Assembly (NCBI GenBank): GCA_035510455.1
Contig: DATKHB010000003.1
Location: 62,001 to 126,000 of the forward strand
DNA from: DATKGL01 sp035510455
GTDB taxonomy: Bacteria; Patescibacteriota; Saccharimonadia; Saccharimonadales; UBA4665
Length of the DNA stretch: 64,000 nt
Reading direction: 5' to 3'
A model generated the notes under the pieces. It was not told the DNA's origin, searched no databases, and saw nothing but the letters and a program-made list of their open reading frames with translations. The position numbers and the translations under genes were made by a program. The number at the start of each line of letters is the position of its first letter. The stretch's first letter is position 1. This document shows positions 17,062-25,215 of the stretch, in pieces.

Positions 17062-18150
17062 ATGCCTGACGAGCTTGTGCCTCTGGCCGTTCGCATCGCT
17101 CTCCGCAATGCAGTGGGCGGGTGGGGCCCGTACACGGCTCGCGAGATAGATGACTTGTTCAACTCTTATGGATTCCTCGACCAGGACGCTGACGTGCCCG
17201 ACGCCGGCGGGGTCCGGAGGACGGCCGCCGAAGGCTACCAAGCTCGAATCGATTTCGGTTCGACTGATCAAGCTCGCCGTTACCTCCGGCTTGTCGATGA
17301 AGTGCTGCAGAACTATCCGGACGACGATCCAACCGACCGGAACTCACCCGGTCAGAAGTTGAGGCTGGCGCTCGGCCGCGCTGGTATCACTCGTGGGCGG
17401 AACGGCCAACTAGACCTACCGGGGACTGAAGCGGCCGCCACGGCTGCGCTCGATGAGGCGACTGAGAACCTCTGGCGCCAGGATCGCACTCGCATCTTTA
17501 TCAGCCACACGAGCGCCCACCGGGCGCAGGTAGCAGCACTGGCAAGCGAACTTAATCGCTTTGCGTTCTCCTGCTTTGTCGCTCACGATCAGATCGAGCC
17601 CTCGCGCCAGTGGCAGGATGTGATCGAGCGGGCGCTTAGGTCCTGCGACGTCCTACTGGCTTACGTCACACCGGACTTCGCGGCGAGCCATTGGACAGAC
17701 CAAGAGGTCGGCTGGGCGCTCGGGCGGGAGTTAGTCATTCTCCCGGTGAAGGTTGGCGCCGACCCATACGGCTTCTTTGGGACGTACCAGGCTCTGCCGG
17801 TTCGTCTCGATCAAACACCGAGGGAAATCGCCGTGGCGGTGTCCAGATCGATCTCGTTAGCTATCTTCGGTGGGCAGCGAGCCGGCGCAGAACGGCTCAT
17901 TCCACGAATGACCGAAACCGTTGTCGAGGCCTTCTGCACCAGTCGCAGCTTCGAGACCACTGTCCGGCGGTTCGAGCTGCTTCGGCACGTTCCTCGGGCG
18001 GCGTGGACGGATGGTCACGTCAACCGAATCCGCGGCGCCTTGGTCGAGAACTCGCAGATTCAGAACTGCATCCTGCCGCTCGAACAACCCACGCCAGCTC
18101 CCGAAGCAGTGGCCCAGCTCCTAGCGAGAGTCGGACGTCCTTTGGCGTAG
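17062..18150 (+). CDS. TIR-domain protein
   Basis: 362 residues, starting 3 bp after the preceding stop. Residues about 143-250 are a TIR domain: RIFISHTSAHRAQVAALA, then SCFVAHDQIEPSRQW, CDVLLAYVTPDF and SHWTDQEVGWALG, whose Glu (about 215) sits where the catalytic Glu of NADase TIR domains lies. The N-terminal 140 residues and C-terminal 100 are unassigned and could sense or oligomerise. Bacterial TIR proteins deplete NAD+ or make cyclic ADP-ribose variants in antiphage defence. NADase activity here is inferred. Confidence 0.88.
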   Translation: MPDELVPLAVRIALRNAVGGWGPYTAREIDDLFNSYGFLDQDADVPDAGGVRRTAAEGYQARIDFGSTDQARRYLRLVDEVLQNYPDDDPTDRNSPGQKLRLALGRAGITRGRNGQLDLPGTEAAATAALDEATENLWRQDRTRIFISHTSAHRAQVAALASELNRFAFSCFVAHDQIEPSRQWQDVIERALRSCDVLLAYVTPDFAASHWTDQEVGWALGRELVILPVKVGADPYGFFGTYQALPVRLDQTPREIAVAVSRSISLAIFGGQRAGAERLIPRMTETVVEAFCTSRSFETTVRRFELLRHVPRAAWTDGHVNRIRGALVENSQIQNCILPLEQPTPAPEAVAQLLARVGRPLA

Positions 18151-18227
18151 CCAGCCTCGACTCGGTGGCTTCACCTCCCAGTCCGTTTGACCCGACCACT
18201 GTTACACCGTCGTGCCAGACTGTTGAC

Positions 18228-19214
18228 GTGCCACCACGCAGGAGCGCCGCCAGCCCTGGAACCCCGTCGCGATCCAAGGCGCTGCCGTCAGCCAAGCGGT
18301 CGATCTACTTCTACCGTGCTAACGCAGGATTTAAGCCCTCCGGTAAGCCCGTCGCCGTCGATCTCCGCAGTACGCTCACCAAGGTCGGTGGCCTTCCATG
18401 TGCCGAAGGGGGTCGCTACCTCGAGCAGGACGACGGCAACATCCTGTGCTCGTGGGTAGATTCCGCCGACGATCAGCGGTTCCGACTGGCCACGATCCGT
18501 CGAGCCGATCTACCACGCGTCGAACAAGGCGGCAACCTCACGGACCTGCATCTGTCCGCAGATCAGGGACTGTATGAGCCGATTCACATTCAGGTCTTCG
18601 ACAACAACATCTTCGGAGTGGAGTTCAACTTCTACGGCCCTCGGCCGTCGCGTCTCTGCTGGTACCTGCGCCGTGTGACCGGGGACGAGAAGCTCCAGTT
18701 CACGCTCGATTCGCTCCTGCGGCAAGATGTCATTGCCCAGCTCAACCGCATTGAGGAGGTTCGGCTCCTCGATCTGGCGATCCGACCCTCCTACGCCTCC
18801 ATCGTCCGGTTGGCCAATCGAGACCTTGGCGCTGCCTTCGAGGCCGCAGCGAGGGTCGCAAACCCTGAGGTAGTTCGACTGATTCTGTCGCCGGAAGCCC
18901 ACGGGCGTTCTTTCTTGCGGCGCACTATCAGAACTGCAGCGCGAACTCTGGCCGCTCGAAACGACATTACGGAGAACGCTCAGACCTTCTCCGTAAAGGG
19001 TCTCGACGTGGAAACTCAAACGATTGAGGTCGTCGACGTCTTGCGGGATCAGCTTGTAGCTTCGAAGAGTATCGTGCGCCTGGACAGACGTAGTCGCGCC
19101 ATCAACGACGACGCCGCGTATGCGGCGATTCAAGAGGCGTACACCACCATGGAGAGCGAGCTTCATGAGGCCGCCGCAGTCCAAGTAGGGAGCGCTTCTG
19201 TTGGGAGACACTAA
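18228..19214 (+). CDS. Uncharacterised soluble protein of a two-gene membrane unit
   Basis: 328 residues from GTG 18228; the frame is open upstream but overlaps the TIR gene. CAGACT lies 6 bp before the GTG, a possible leaderless promoter. After a basic lead comes RSIYFYRANAGFKPSGKP, later IHIQVFDNNIFGVEFNFYGP, and a helical C-terminal half. The fold and role are not recognised; I considered a DUF4747-like protein but cannot support it. It is coupled by TAATG to a four-helix membrane protein, a layout seen in abortive-infection pairs where a cytosolic sensor controls a membrane effector. Confidence 0.7.
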   Translation: MPPRRSAASPGTPSRSKALPSAKRSIYFYRANAGFKPSGKPVAVDLRSTLTKVGGLPCAEGGRYLEQDDGNILCSWVDSADDQRFRLATIRRADLPRVEQGGNLTDLHLSADQGLYEPIHIQVFDNNIFGVEFNFYGPRPSRLCWYLRRVTGDEKLQFTLDSLLRQDVIAQLNRIEEVRLLDLAIRPSYASIVRLANRDLGAAFEAAARVANPEVVRLILSPEAHGRSFLRRTIRTAARTLAARNDITENAQTFSVKGLDVETQTIEVVDVLRDQLVASKSIVRLDRRSRAINDDAAYAAIQEAYTTMESELHEAAAVQVGSASVGRH

Positions 19215-19732
19215 TGCGCGGCTGCTTGAAACGGATTCGCGGATATTGGCGACGACACTTTCTCGGGTGTGAGCTCGTCGTAGGTATTGGTATTACGCTC
19301 GCCTTTGCTGGCTGGATGCAATGGGCACACGGCTTGCCATCTGTTAACGACGTTCTCTCAGGTCAGCGTGGAGCGATTTACGGCACGGTCGCTTCGCTCG
19401 ATGGAGCTTTGCTGGGATTCATCATCGCCACCGCCGCGATTGTCCTGAGCTTCGCGCCTAATGACCGCTTTGCAGTGCTCCGTAATAGCGTTCATTACAA
19501 GACGTTGTGGCGGACATTCACGTCGACCATCCGATTCCTGGGCCTGGCCACTCTGTTAGCGCTCGTTGCTCTCTTGGGTGACCGGGATACGGCACCGAAT
19601 CGAGCCTTGATGTTACTCTGCGCTGGCTCGACACTCTTAGCCGTGCTTCGTGTCGCTCGATCAGCCTGGATTCTTGAGCAGACCATCAGAGTGGTTACCG
19701 TACCGTCCGATGATGATCGTTCCGAGAGTTGA
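19214..19732 (+). CDS. Four-helix membrane protein, possible effector
   Basis: 172 residues. After a basic N-terminus there are about four hydrophobic stretches (near 17-35, 58-80, 108-122 and 132-147; for example LDGALLGFIIATAAIVLSF). A charged tail follows (SDDDRSES). The ATG overlaps the stop of the soluble partner. Small multi-helix proteins of this kind act as pore-forming or depolarising effectors in several defence systems. That role here is inference from layout only. Confidence 0.7.
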   Translation: MRGCLKRIRGYWRRHFLGCELVVGIGITLAFAGWMQWAHGLPSVNDVLSGQRGAIYGTVASLDGALLGFIIATAAIVLSFAPNDRFAVLRNSVHYKTLWRTFTSTIRFLGLATLLALVALLGDRDTAPNRALMLLCAGSTLLAVLRVARSAWILEQTIRVVTVPSDDDRSES

Positions 19733-19830
19733 GAAGCGGTGAATAGGCGCCGACGAGGCCGACCTATGTCTCGCTGAGACCGCCAACACCGCGCCGGACG
19801 TGTCGTGCAGTGAGTGACGCTATGCAAGAG

Positions 19831-20667
19831 TTAGAAAGACTCCGCCGAATCCTTGAACCTACGTCGAAGTACCGACAGGGGCGTCTTGCCAGTCGTTGTT
19901 GTCACAGACCAGAAATCCCAACCGTTGACGGCACCACCCTTAACCGCAGCAGCGGCTGCGGACGGCGTCGAATAGCTCTTTCCTTCCAGAATTACGCTGC
20001 CATCGTCGCCAACCTTCGCCTCGGCCGGCCACGCGCCGTTAGCAGATACCAGGTCCGTCGCGGCGTCCAGCAGGCCTGCGTGCATAAGGTCAGCAAGCGT
20101 CACGCCGAAGTGGCTCTTGGTGTGGGGCAGTGTTCCGGGCTGCGGTGTGTCGCCAGGTGACTCAACTGTGTAGCCAATGAGTCGGAGTACTCGCGTGATG
20201 GGTAGAACGCTGGCCTCAAGAGTGGTTCGTTCGTACGCAGGGAGGGTTTCGTCGCTCGGCTTGTTGCCATTGTGGAGACGAGCGAACTCTGCGGCGTCAA
20301 GCAGGTCGTAAAGACGCCCTTCCAACCAGCCAACCTGCGCGGAGTTAAAGCCATGCGTTGTGTCTCGTCGGATCAGGATCGCTCGGCGCCAGTGGTCTTT
20401 GTTCTTCAGGTGACTCTGCAGGCGACTCCGAAGGCCGGCCGGTGCCTTGCCTACGTAGGCACCCCAAGTCGCGTCTGGTTGGATTGGGTCGACCAGAACG
20501 TAGACACCCGGCACGTCCCACTCCATAGGCAGAAGATGTGCTCCCTGACGTTCCACGACCGCGACGCATAGAGCGGCGCTGCTGTCGTAGAGCGTGATCG
20601 GCACGGCCGCTGTCTCTGGGACCAAGGCCGTAAGAGGTAGGACGTCCTCCTTGGGATTTACCTGCAT
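19831..20667 (-). CDS. GIY-YIG nuclease with DUF4357/RAMA-like C-terminus
   Basis: 278 residues. GVYVL (about residue 53) and AYVGKA (about 69) form the GIY-YIG motif, followed by the catalytic-type Arg in GLRSRLQSHL and the Glu in WLEGRLYDLL. Residues about 185-270 (GVTLADLMHAGLLDA, then VILEGKSYSTPSAAA and VNGWDFW) match the DUF4357/RAMA domain often attached to restriction enzymes and thought to read DNA modification. Probably a stand-alone DNA nuclease of defence type. The start at 20667 lies just downstream of a leftward extended -10 (TGGTACAAT, rc of 20677-20685). Confidence 0.82.
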   Translation of the reverse strand: MQVNPKEDVLPLTALVPETAAVPITLYDSSAALCVAVVERQGAHLLPMEWDVPGVYVLVDPIQPDATWGAYVGKAPAGLRSRLQSHLKNKDHWRRAILIRRDTTHGFNSAQVGWLEGRLYDLLDAAEFARLHNGNKPSDETLPAYERTTLEASVLPITRVLRLIGYTVESPGDTPQPGTLPHTKSHFGVTLADLMHAGLLDAATDLVSANGAWPAEAKVGDDGSVILEGKSYSTPSAAAAAVKGGAVNGWDFWSVTTTTGKTPLSVLRRRFKDSAESF

Positions 20668-20794
20668 ATCGGCACTATTGTACCATTTGCGTTCAAAATA
20701 TCATGAGATGGCTAGAAATATAAGAAGATGGGTGACGAGGTGTGCGTTGAGGGTGACGTGTGCGATGACAAAGCAAGGGGCGTAGTGTGGGGCG

Positions 20795-21025
20795 ATGACA
20801 GACCCAGACACCAGATCGCTGTTGCAGCAGGTCCACGATCACCTAGTCTCCGTACGGCGTAGTGCTGGTTTGTCTGATGGCGCTGAACTTAACAACGCCG
20901 TCGTGGATGCATCTGACGCCGCTAGCGTTGCCACCGCATTTAACCTGGTCTTTTCTGACCTAGACGCACTAGAAACCATCGTGAAGGTTCTAGCTGGGCG
21001 ACTGGACCGCTTGCCTACAGAGTGA
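20795..21025 (+). CDS. Hypothetical protein, 76 residues
   Basis: ATG 20795 follows TAGTGT (20783-20788) by 6 bp, another leaderless-type arrangement. The product is largely helical (SLLQQVHDHLVSVRRSAG, VFSDLDALETIVKVLAGRL). It is divergent from the GIY-YIG gene. Unrecognised; its size and helices would also suit an antitoxin or a small accessory protein. Confidence 0.5.
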   Translation: MTDPDTRSLLQQVHDHLVSVRRSAGLSDGAELNNAVVDASDAASVATAFNLVFSDLDALETIVKVLAGRLDRLPTE

Positions 21026-21172
21026 ACGACACACCCCTGCGCTGAACCGAACTGGCTAAACGTGCATTCATAAGTGTTTCGTACTCGGACAATCGCTCGC
21101 TGGTCCACGGATCGTCCTGCTTTGTCAGCGCACACGTCACCGCGTTGAGAAACGCAACAGCGGGCCAACTAG

Positions 21173-21325
21173 CTATTTGGGAGTTGCAGTCACCAGACGG
21201 AACGAGGTTCCGCCACACTTCGAACACGGAGGAAACTGGTGACCGTCAGGCATCGTGATTTCCTTACCGCAGCTCGTGCAGGCGTAAAGGCCCGCCACAG
21301 TGTTGGTGTCATCAGTGTTCGGCAT
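21173..21325 (-). CDS. Small zinc-ribbon protein
   Basis: 50 residues from ATG 21325 with AAAGGG upstream. GLYACTSCGKE and FPPCSKCGGTSFRLV give two CxxC knuckles spaced as in DUF1451-type zinc ribbons. Longer upstream frame rejected because its residues are Arg/Pro-rich noise. Probably binds zinc; role unknown. Divergent from the gene at 21567, with the DnaA-box-like site between. Confidence 0.65.
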   Translation of the reverse strand: MPNTDDTNTVAGLYACTSCGKEITMPDGHQFPPCSKCGGTSFRLVTATPK

Positions 21326-21386
21326 TGTTCCGGTTGCCCTTTCTCTGCTGCCGCGACCGTTCCGGTGGTCACGTCCACCCGAAACG

Positions 21387-21395
21387 TTATCCACA
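21387..21395 (+). promoter_or_regulatory. DnaA-box-like site TTATCCACA
   Basis: Perfect TTATCCACA in the gap between the divergent genes starting at 21325 and 21567. Same 9-mer as at 1332, 7139 and 9335 on the other strand. Confidence 0.45.
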
Positions 21396-21566
21396 GCAGC
21401 TCCGCGAGTCGCGGATGGTCGCGGACGCGAGTGGCCGGTACCACTAACCAGTCGGAGCCGATGCGCTGTCGCTTCGCGCCGACCCCCGAAGCAGCTAGAG
21501 CTCGGCGGCCCGCCAGACGTTGCTGTCCACGGAGGCGTGTTAGAGCTCGCTGGTACGGTTGCTTGC

Positions 21567-22466
21567 ATGTCAAAGGGCTGGTCATTAACTACGGGGAGTC
21601 GTATCCAGGTCAATCTCGACCTGCAGTCAGTAGGTGTCCTCGGGAAGGTGTCGCCGCGCCTGTTGCTCGTCATGCATGCCGAGACGCCCAACGAGCGAAC
21701 CCAGGTCGAGTTCCACGACGTGAGGGCCCGAGTCACCTACGAGAACGAGCTGCTCGGCGAGACAAGGGTGGCGGGTGTTCGCATCGACTCTCACGGTACG
21801 TCTGTTTCTCTGGAGGTTCCGACTAGCCACCGCATGCTCAGCTTTGTCGTCGATCGGCTGGGGCCGAACACCGCGGTGGCGCTGAACATCGAGTGGGATG
21901 GCATCCTGAAGGTGCTTTGGGAGCCGAACGAGACTGACGTCCGTTTCCAGGGTGAGATCGAGCCGGGCGACTGGCGAGAGGTCGGTATTGACGGGCCGAA
22001 CCACAAGCAGTATGTCGCAATCCCAAGAAGCGACTGGTACGTGCACGTCGTCGGTCAGCTTGGTCTTACTGACATCTTGTTCTCCGAGATCGCCGTGCCC
22101 AAGGGTCCGCTCGGCGACCAGTGGCGAGCAGCCAACGCCTTACTGCAGAAGGCCGAGCAGGCCTACACCGTCGGGGACGATCCCGCAGTGTTTCTCCACC
22201 TGCGCGGCGCCTTCGATGCGTTGCCCGGTGCGAAGAAGGCGATCTACGACGGCCTGCCCGAACCGCAACGGAAGTACGTCGACGATCTGGCGAAGGCTCT
22301 GGCTACCTTTCTGCACGCCGGTCGTCATGTCGGTGAGTTGGCTGCCGGTCAGGCTGGCTTTCCCGTTGACCACGTCGACGCTCGGTTCGCCATGAATCTT
22401 CTCAGAGTCCTGTTGTCCTACACATCGTCAGCGCTAGCCGCAGCTCAGCTACGGGTGACGCCCTAG
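21567..22466 (+). CDS. Hypothetical protein, 299 residues
   Basis: ATG 21567 follows TGGTACGGT (21551-21559) by 7 bp, so it is probably leaderless. The first 190 residues are beta-rich (IQVNLDLQSVGVLGKVSPRLL). The remainder is helical, with LLQKAEQAYTVGDDPAVFLH and FLHAGRHVGELAAG, resembling a substrate- or nucleotide-binding helical bundle, possibly HEPN-like but without the RxxxxH motif. Not recognised. Its 3' end is 10 bp from a convergent gene. Confidence 0.65.
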   Translation: MSKGWSLTTGSRIQVNLDLQSVGVLGKVSPRLLLVMHAETPNERTQVEFHDVRARVTYENELLGETRVAGVRIDSHGTSVSLEVPTSHRMLSFVVDRLGPNTAVALNIEWDGILKVLWEPNETDVRFQGEIEPGDWREVGIDGPNHKQYVAIPRSDWYVHVVGQLGLTDILFSEIAVPKGPLGDQWRAANALLQKAEQAYTVGDDPAVFLHLRGAFDALPGAKKAIYDGLPEPQRKYVDDLAKALATFLHAGRHVGELAAGQAGFPVDHVDARFAMNLLRVLLSYTSSALAAAQLRVTP

Positions 22467-22476
22467 CTTCGCCGTC

Positions 22477-22806
22477 TCACGAACGCTTGTCGCGGCGTGG
22501 GCTGCCACTCCTCGATGCCGACGCGGCACGTGAGTCATCAATGATCGAGTGATCATCATCAGGAATCTCCCAGTAACTGGGAGTCAGCCATACCAGATAC
22601 ATGAGGTCCCGCGAGTTGGTCTTTTCATCCTCGATCTTGGTCATTATTTCGTACAAGCTCTGTCGAATGATCTTGTTGAGTTCCTTCATGTGAGCATCAG
22701 AAAGATTCTTGACATGGAAGTCCTCCATGGCGTTACGCACGTAGATAGCTATCAACATGACAGTTTGCTGGCGAGGTTTGAGTTGTGACCAAAGTTCCGG
22801 CGTCAT
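22477..22806 (-). CDS. Hypothetical helical protein, 109 residues
   Basis: Starts MTPELWSQLKPRQQTV at ATG 22806. A leftward promoter TTGATA-16 bp-TACAAT (rc 22822-22849) would initiate about 10 bp before this ATG, which rules out the in-frame TTG at 22833. Base composition is lower in G+C than the surrounding island. The middle is a helical block (VRNAMEDFHVKNLSDAHMKEL) and the tail is basic. Function unknown; composition suggests separate acquisition. Confidence 0.6.
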   Translation of the reverse strand: MTPELWSQLKPRQQTVMLIAIYVRNAMEDFHVKNLSDAHMKELNKIIRQSLYEIMTKIEDEKTNSRDLMYLVWLTPSYWEIPDDDHSIIDDSRAASASRSGSPRRDKRS

Positions 22807-22988
22807 ATGTGTCCGGCTATCATTGTATGACAAATACCCGGATTATCAAGGGAAGACATTCCGACGAACGCCTGAACAGCCTTGATGACTCTGCGGCTGG
22901 TTCGAATCGATGGTCGGTTGACCAGTTCTGCCCGACAGGACGCGCAGGCCAGCTAACACACGACTACTTGGGGTAGATTTGCGGGGTA

Positions 22989-23016
22989 TTGCAATCGTAT
23001 CATGAAGTCCTATAAT
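22989..23016 (+). promoter_or_regulatory. Promoter TTGCAA-16-TATAAT
   Basis: TTGCAA at 22989-22994 and TATAAT at 23011-23016, 16 bp apart, 11 bp before the ATG at 23028. A good sigma70-type pair in an A+T-rich patch of the island. Confidence 0.6.
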
Positions 23017-23027
23017 CAGGCACTGTA

Positions 23028-23465
23028 ATGGTATGGATAGTTATTGCGATTGTCGCAGCAGCATTTATAGTCGCTAGAGCGATCGGTGAGTCCAAAGATA
23101 AGGGCTTCCCGATAGAAGATCCGCATCATCCGGATTATCTGTTAGCCTGTCGTATCACCGAGGATTTTATCGGGCACTTTGGACTCTTCTCGATGCAAAG
23201 AGACCTCGTAGCGGCATGTACGGAGAGTTTGGACGAATCGAAGGCTTCCTCGAATCTAAAGGAGACGAAGCGATGGGAGCATCAACTCGCGGACACGAAA
23301 CAGGCTCTCGAAGCTATGCTAAACGACTTCTGGTCGAAGTACGGCGGCTACCGACGAGACCTTAATCCAGATGTAGTACCAATCGAAGTATGGCCCCCTC
23401 GTCTGGCGAAGATGTACGAGGCTGAGTCCGCGCGTCTGCGGAGCATCTTCACCCACGCAGAGTGA
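23028..23465 (+). CDS. Membrane-anchored hypothetical protein, 145 residues
   Basis: An N-terminal hydrophobic helix (VWIVIAIVAAAFIVARAIG) is followed by a soluble helical region with conserved-looking DPHHPDYLLA and WEHQLADTKQALEAML. Probably attached to the inner face of the membrane by the N-terminal helix. It has its own promoter. No family recognised. Confidence 0.6.
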   Translation: MVWIVIAIVAAAFIVARAIGESKDKGFPIEDPHHPDYLLACRITEDFIGHFGLFSMQRDLVAACTESLDESKASSNLKETKRWEHQLADTKQALEAMLNDFWSKYGGYRRDLNPDVVPIEVWPPRLAKMYEAESARLRSIFTHAE

Positions 23466-23498
23466 TTCCGCCGACTCCGATGGACGAGAACCTCGTAT

Positions 23499-24656
23499 TC
23501 ATCCCAACCATCCGCGACGGGGTCGCAGCTCGATGCCAGCCCTGCGTAGGGCGAGCGTCACGGTTGCGGGCTCCACGGACAGCTTGCCGCCGATCGTTGC
23601 CAACGACAGACCGCTCTCGTAATCAGCGATGACCTCGGCGATCCGTTCGGTCGGGATGCCTTTCGGGCGGCGAGTGATGTCGTGCCTAGTGAGAATCTTC
23701 GAGACGGTCTCGCGGTGGAGGTTGTGACGGCGGGCTAGTTCCTTGACCGTTTCGCCTGCTTCGTAGCTAGCGATCAGCTTGGTGGTCTGGTCGGGCGACA
23801 GCCGGCGCTGAACCTGCCGCGGGGTTCGAAGATTGACTTCTGGAGTGCCTTCCGGGACAATCTGGAGAAGGGTCTGGACGCGTTCTCCCTGGTCACGGAG
23901 GTTCGAATAACGTCCCAGCACCTCCACCATCCGACGCTTATTCGAACCCTGGCCAAGAAAAACACGGCCGGGGTTCGTGCTTTCTGACCTCCGGCGAGAC
24001 GTCTGACGCTCGTTCTCGCTGCCCGATGACTCGCCCAGAGGCCGTAGAGCGGCGAACGTGGGGCTGAGTACCGGAGTTGCATGATCTGGGTGCAGCACCT
24101 TGATTTGGCTGAAGAAAGTTTGATTCCAGAGCCGCTTATCGTGATCGCCTGCCTGCTCGTAACCCTTGACGCAGACAGATGCCAGCTCAAGTGCCCGGTC
24201 GAGCGTCTGCTCGAAGTCGGTGCCTCCAGCATCAAGCGCCGCCAGCTCGGCGTTCGCCCTATTGAGCTGTCGTGTAAGTCCGGCTTGACGTTCCCGTCCT
24301 ATGTCATCCGGCACGCCGCCGGTGGCGACCTTGTCGGCCCAGATGTAACGCTGACGCTTGAGACCATCGATCTGTCGAGTTAGGCGCTTGCGCTCCTTGT
24401 CCGCTACGGACTTCTCGCCCCGCAAGATGCTGGACACCTCGGACTGGAGCTGAGCTCGCTCCTCGGGCGTGAGTTGCACCGAGGCGTAGAGTCCCTGGAC
24501 GGCGTCCTCCACGTCGTCAACCTGCAAGTAGGGCAGGTCGCAGCCGTTTCGGTACTGCCGCCCTAGGCAGTAGAAGTACAGGTACGTGCCGCCGCGACGG
24601 CCGGTCGCGTGTGTCAGCCCGAGCCTCGTTCCGCAGCGACCGCAGAAGATCGTGCA
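23499..24656 (-). pseudogene. Serine recombinase, C-terminal fragment
   Basis: Recognisable recombinase sequence begins at the zinc ribbon (CTIFCGRCGTRLG, later YLYFYCLGRQYRNGCDLPY), continues through the long coiled coil (residues rich in Glu, Arg and Leu) and ends with two helix-turn-helix-like units (ETVKELARRHNLHRETVSKIL and LSLATIGGKLSVEPATVTLAL). The catalytic and recombinase domains that should precede it are missing: upstream the DNA instead encodes an M48 peptidase end on the other strand. It is not the continuation of the left-edge recombinase, which reads away from it. Remnant of an older mobile element. Confidence 0.8.
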
Positions 24657-24871
24657 ACCGCGACACCGGCCACGTTTGCTTGAATCTGGAACTCGCGCGA
24701 ACTCATCCCCTTTGCCTTGAATATGTCGTCGTTCACGAGATGGTTCACCTGCTGGAGCGGAATCACACGGAGCGCTTCTATGCTTTGCTGACTGACGCGA
24801 TGCCTCACTGGGCGGCGCGTCGAGACCAGCTGAACCAGTCTCCACTGGGTCATCAGGAGTGGAAGGTCTGA
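24644..24871 (+). pseudogene. M48/YgjP-type metallopeptidase, C-terminal fragment
   Basis: From about SCN (24650) on, the frame gives LNLELARTHPLCLEYVVVH, the zinc motif HEMVHLLERNH, and MPHWAARRDQLNQ..PLGHQEW, the C-terminal half of the YgjP/DUF45 family. The N-terminal half is absent, because the recombinase fragment abuts it head-on at 24644-24656. This peptidase family often lies next to hsdR of type I restriction loci, so this may be what is left of one. Confidence 0.8.
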
Positions 24872-25143
24872 ATTGCCACTTCTACTGGACCGATGATGAC
24901 GTGCTGCGTCTCTTCATTCGCAGCAATGATGTGGAATCCTACGGTTGGCGAACCGTCGAGCCGGGCGACCGGGAGATGGGTCCAGCAGAGGCACCATTGT
25001 TGTTCGAGCGAGCCCTCCGGGAGGTAGAACTCGAATCCGGACTTTCGCAGGCAAAGTTTGTGTCCGCCTCGCATCTGCCGCTTCAGGACACCATCGAGTT
25101 AATCAAAGCTGCACTGGATCGGCGACCGAGAGTCGAGCTCTAG
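24859..25143 (+). CDS. Hypothetical protein, 94 residues
   Basis: A GTG at 24859 overlaps the last codons of the peptidase fragment and has AGGAG just upstream; no other good start is seen. Product: NCHFYWTDDDVLRLFIRSND, a beta-rich start, then helices (ALLFERALREVELE-like). It was probably co-transcribed with the intact peptidase gene and may now lack a promoter. Unrecognised. Confidence 0.5.
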   Translation: MEGLNCHFYWTDDDVLRLFIRSNDVESYGWRTVEPGDREMGPAEAPLLFERALREVELESGLSQAKFVSASHLPLQDTIELIKAALDRRPRVEL

Positions 25144-25175
25144 GCATCAATCTCCCGCCATCATCTGCGACTTTC

Positions 25176-25204
25176 TTGACATATCTATCACCTTCAAGGA
25201 TATT
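25176..25204 (+). promoter_or_regulatory. Promoter TTGACA-17-GATATT
   Basis: TTGACA 25176-25181, 17-bp spacer, GATATT 25199-25204, in an A+T-rich stretch. The likely start of transcription is about 5 bp before the ATG at 25216, so the operon is nearly leaderless. Confidence 0.6.
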
Positions 25205-25215
25205 CAATATATATC

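Noticed and set aside
22895..22925. GGTTCGAATC resembling a tRNA T-arm
   Set aside because: The flanking bases do not form a 5-bp T stem, and no acceptor, D or anticodon arm can be placed around it.
1..24656. Left-edge recombinase and the 23.5-kb fragment as two halves of one split gene
   Set aside because: Both read leftward, and the N-terminal piece runs out of the window away from the fragment, so a simple insertion cannot join them.
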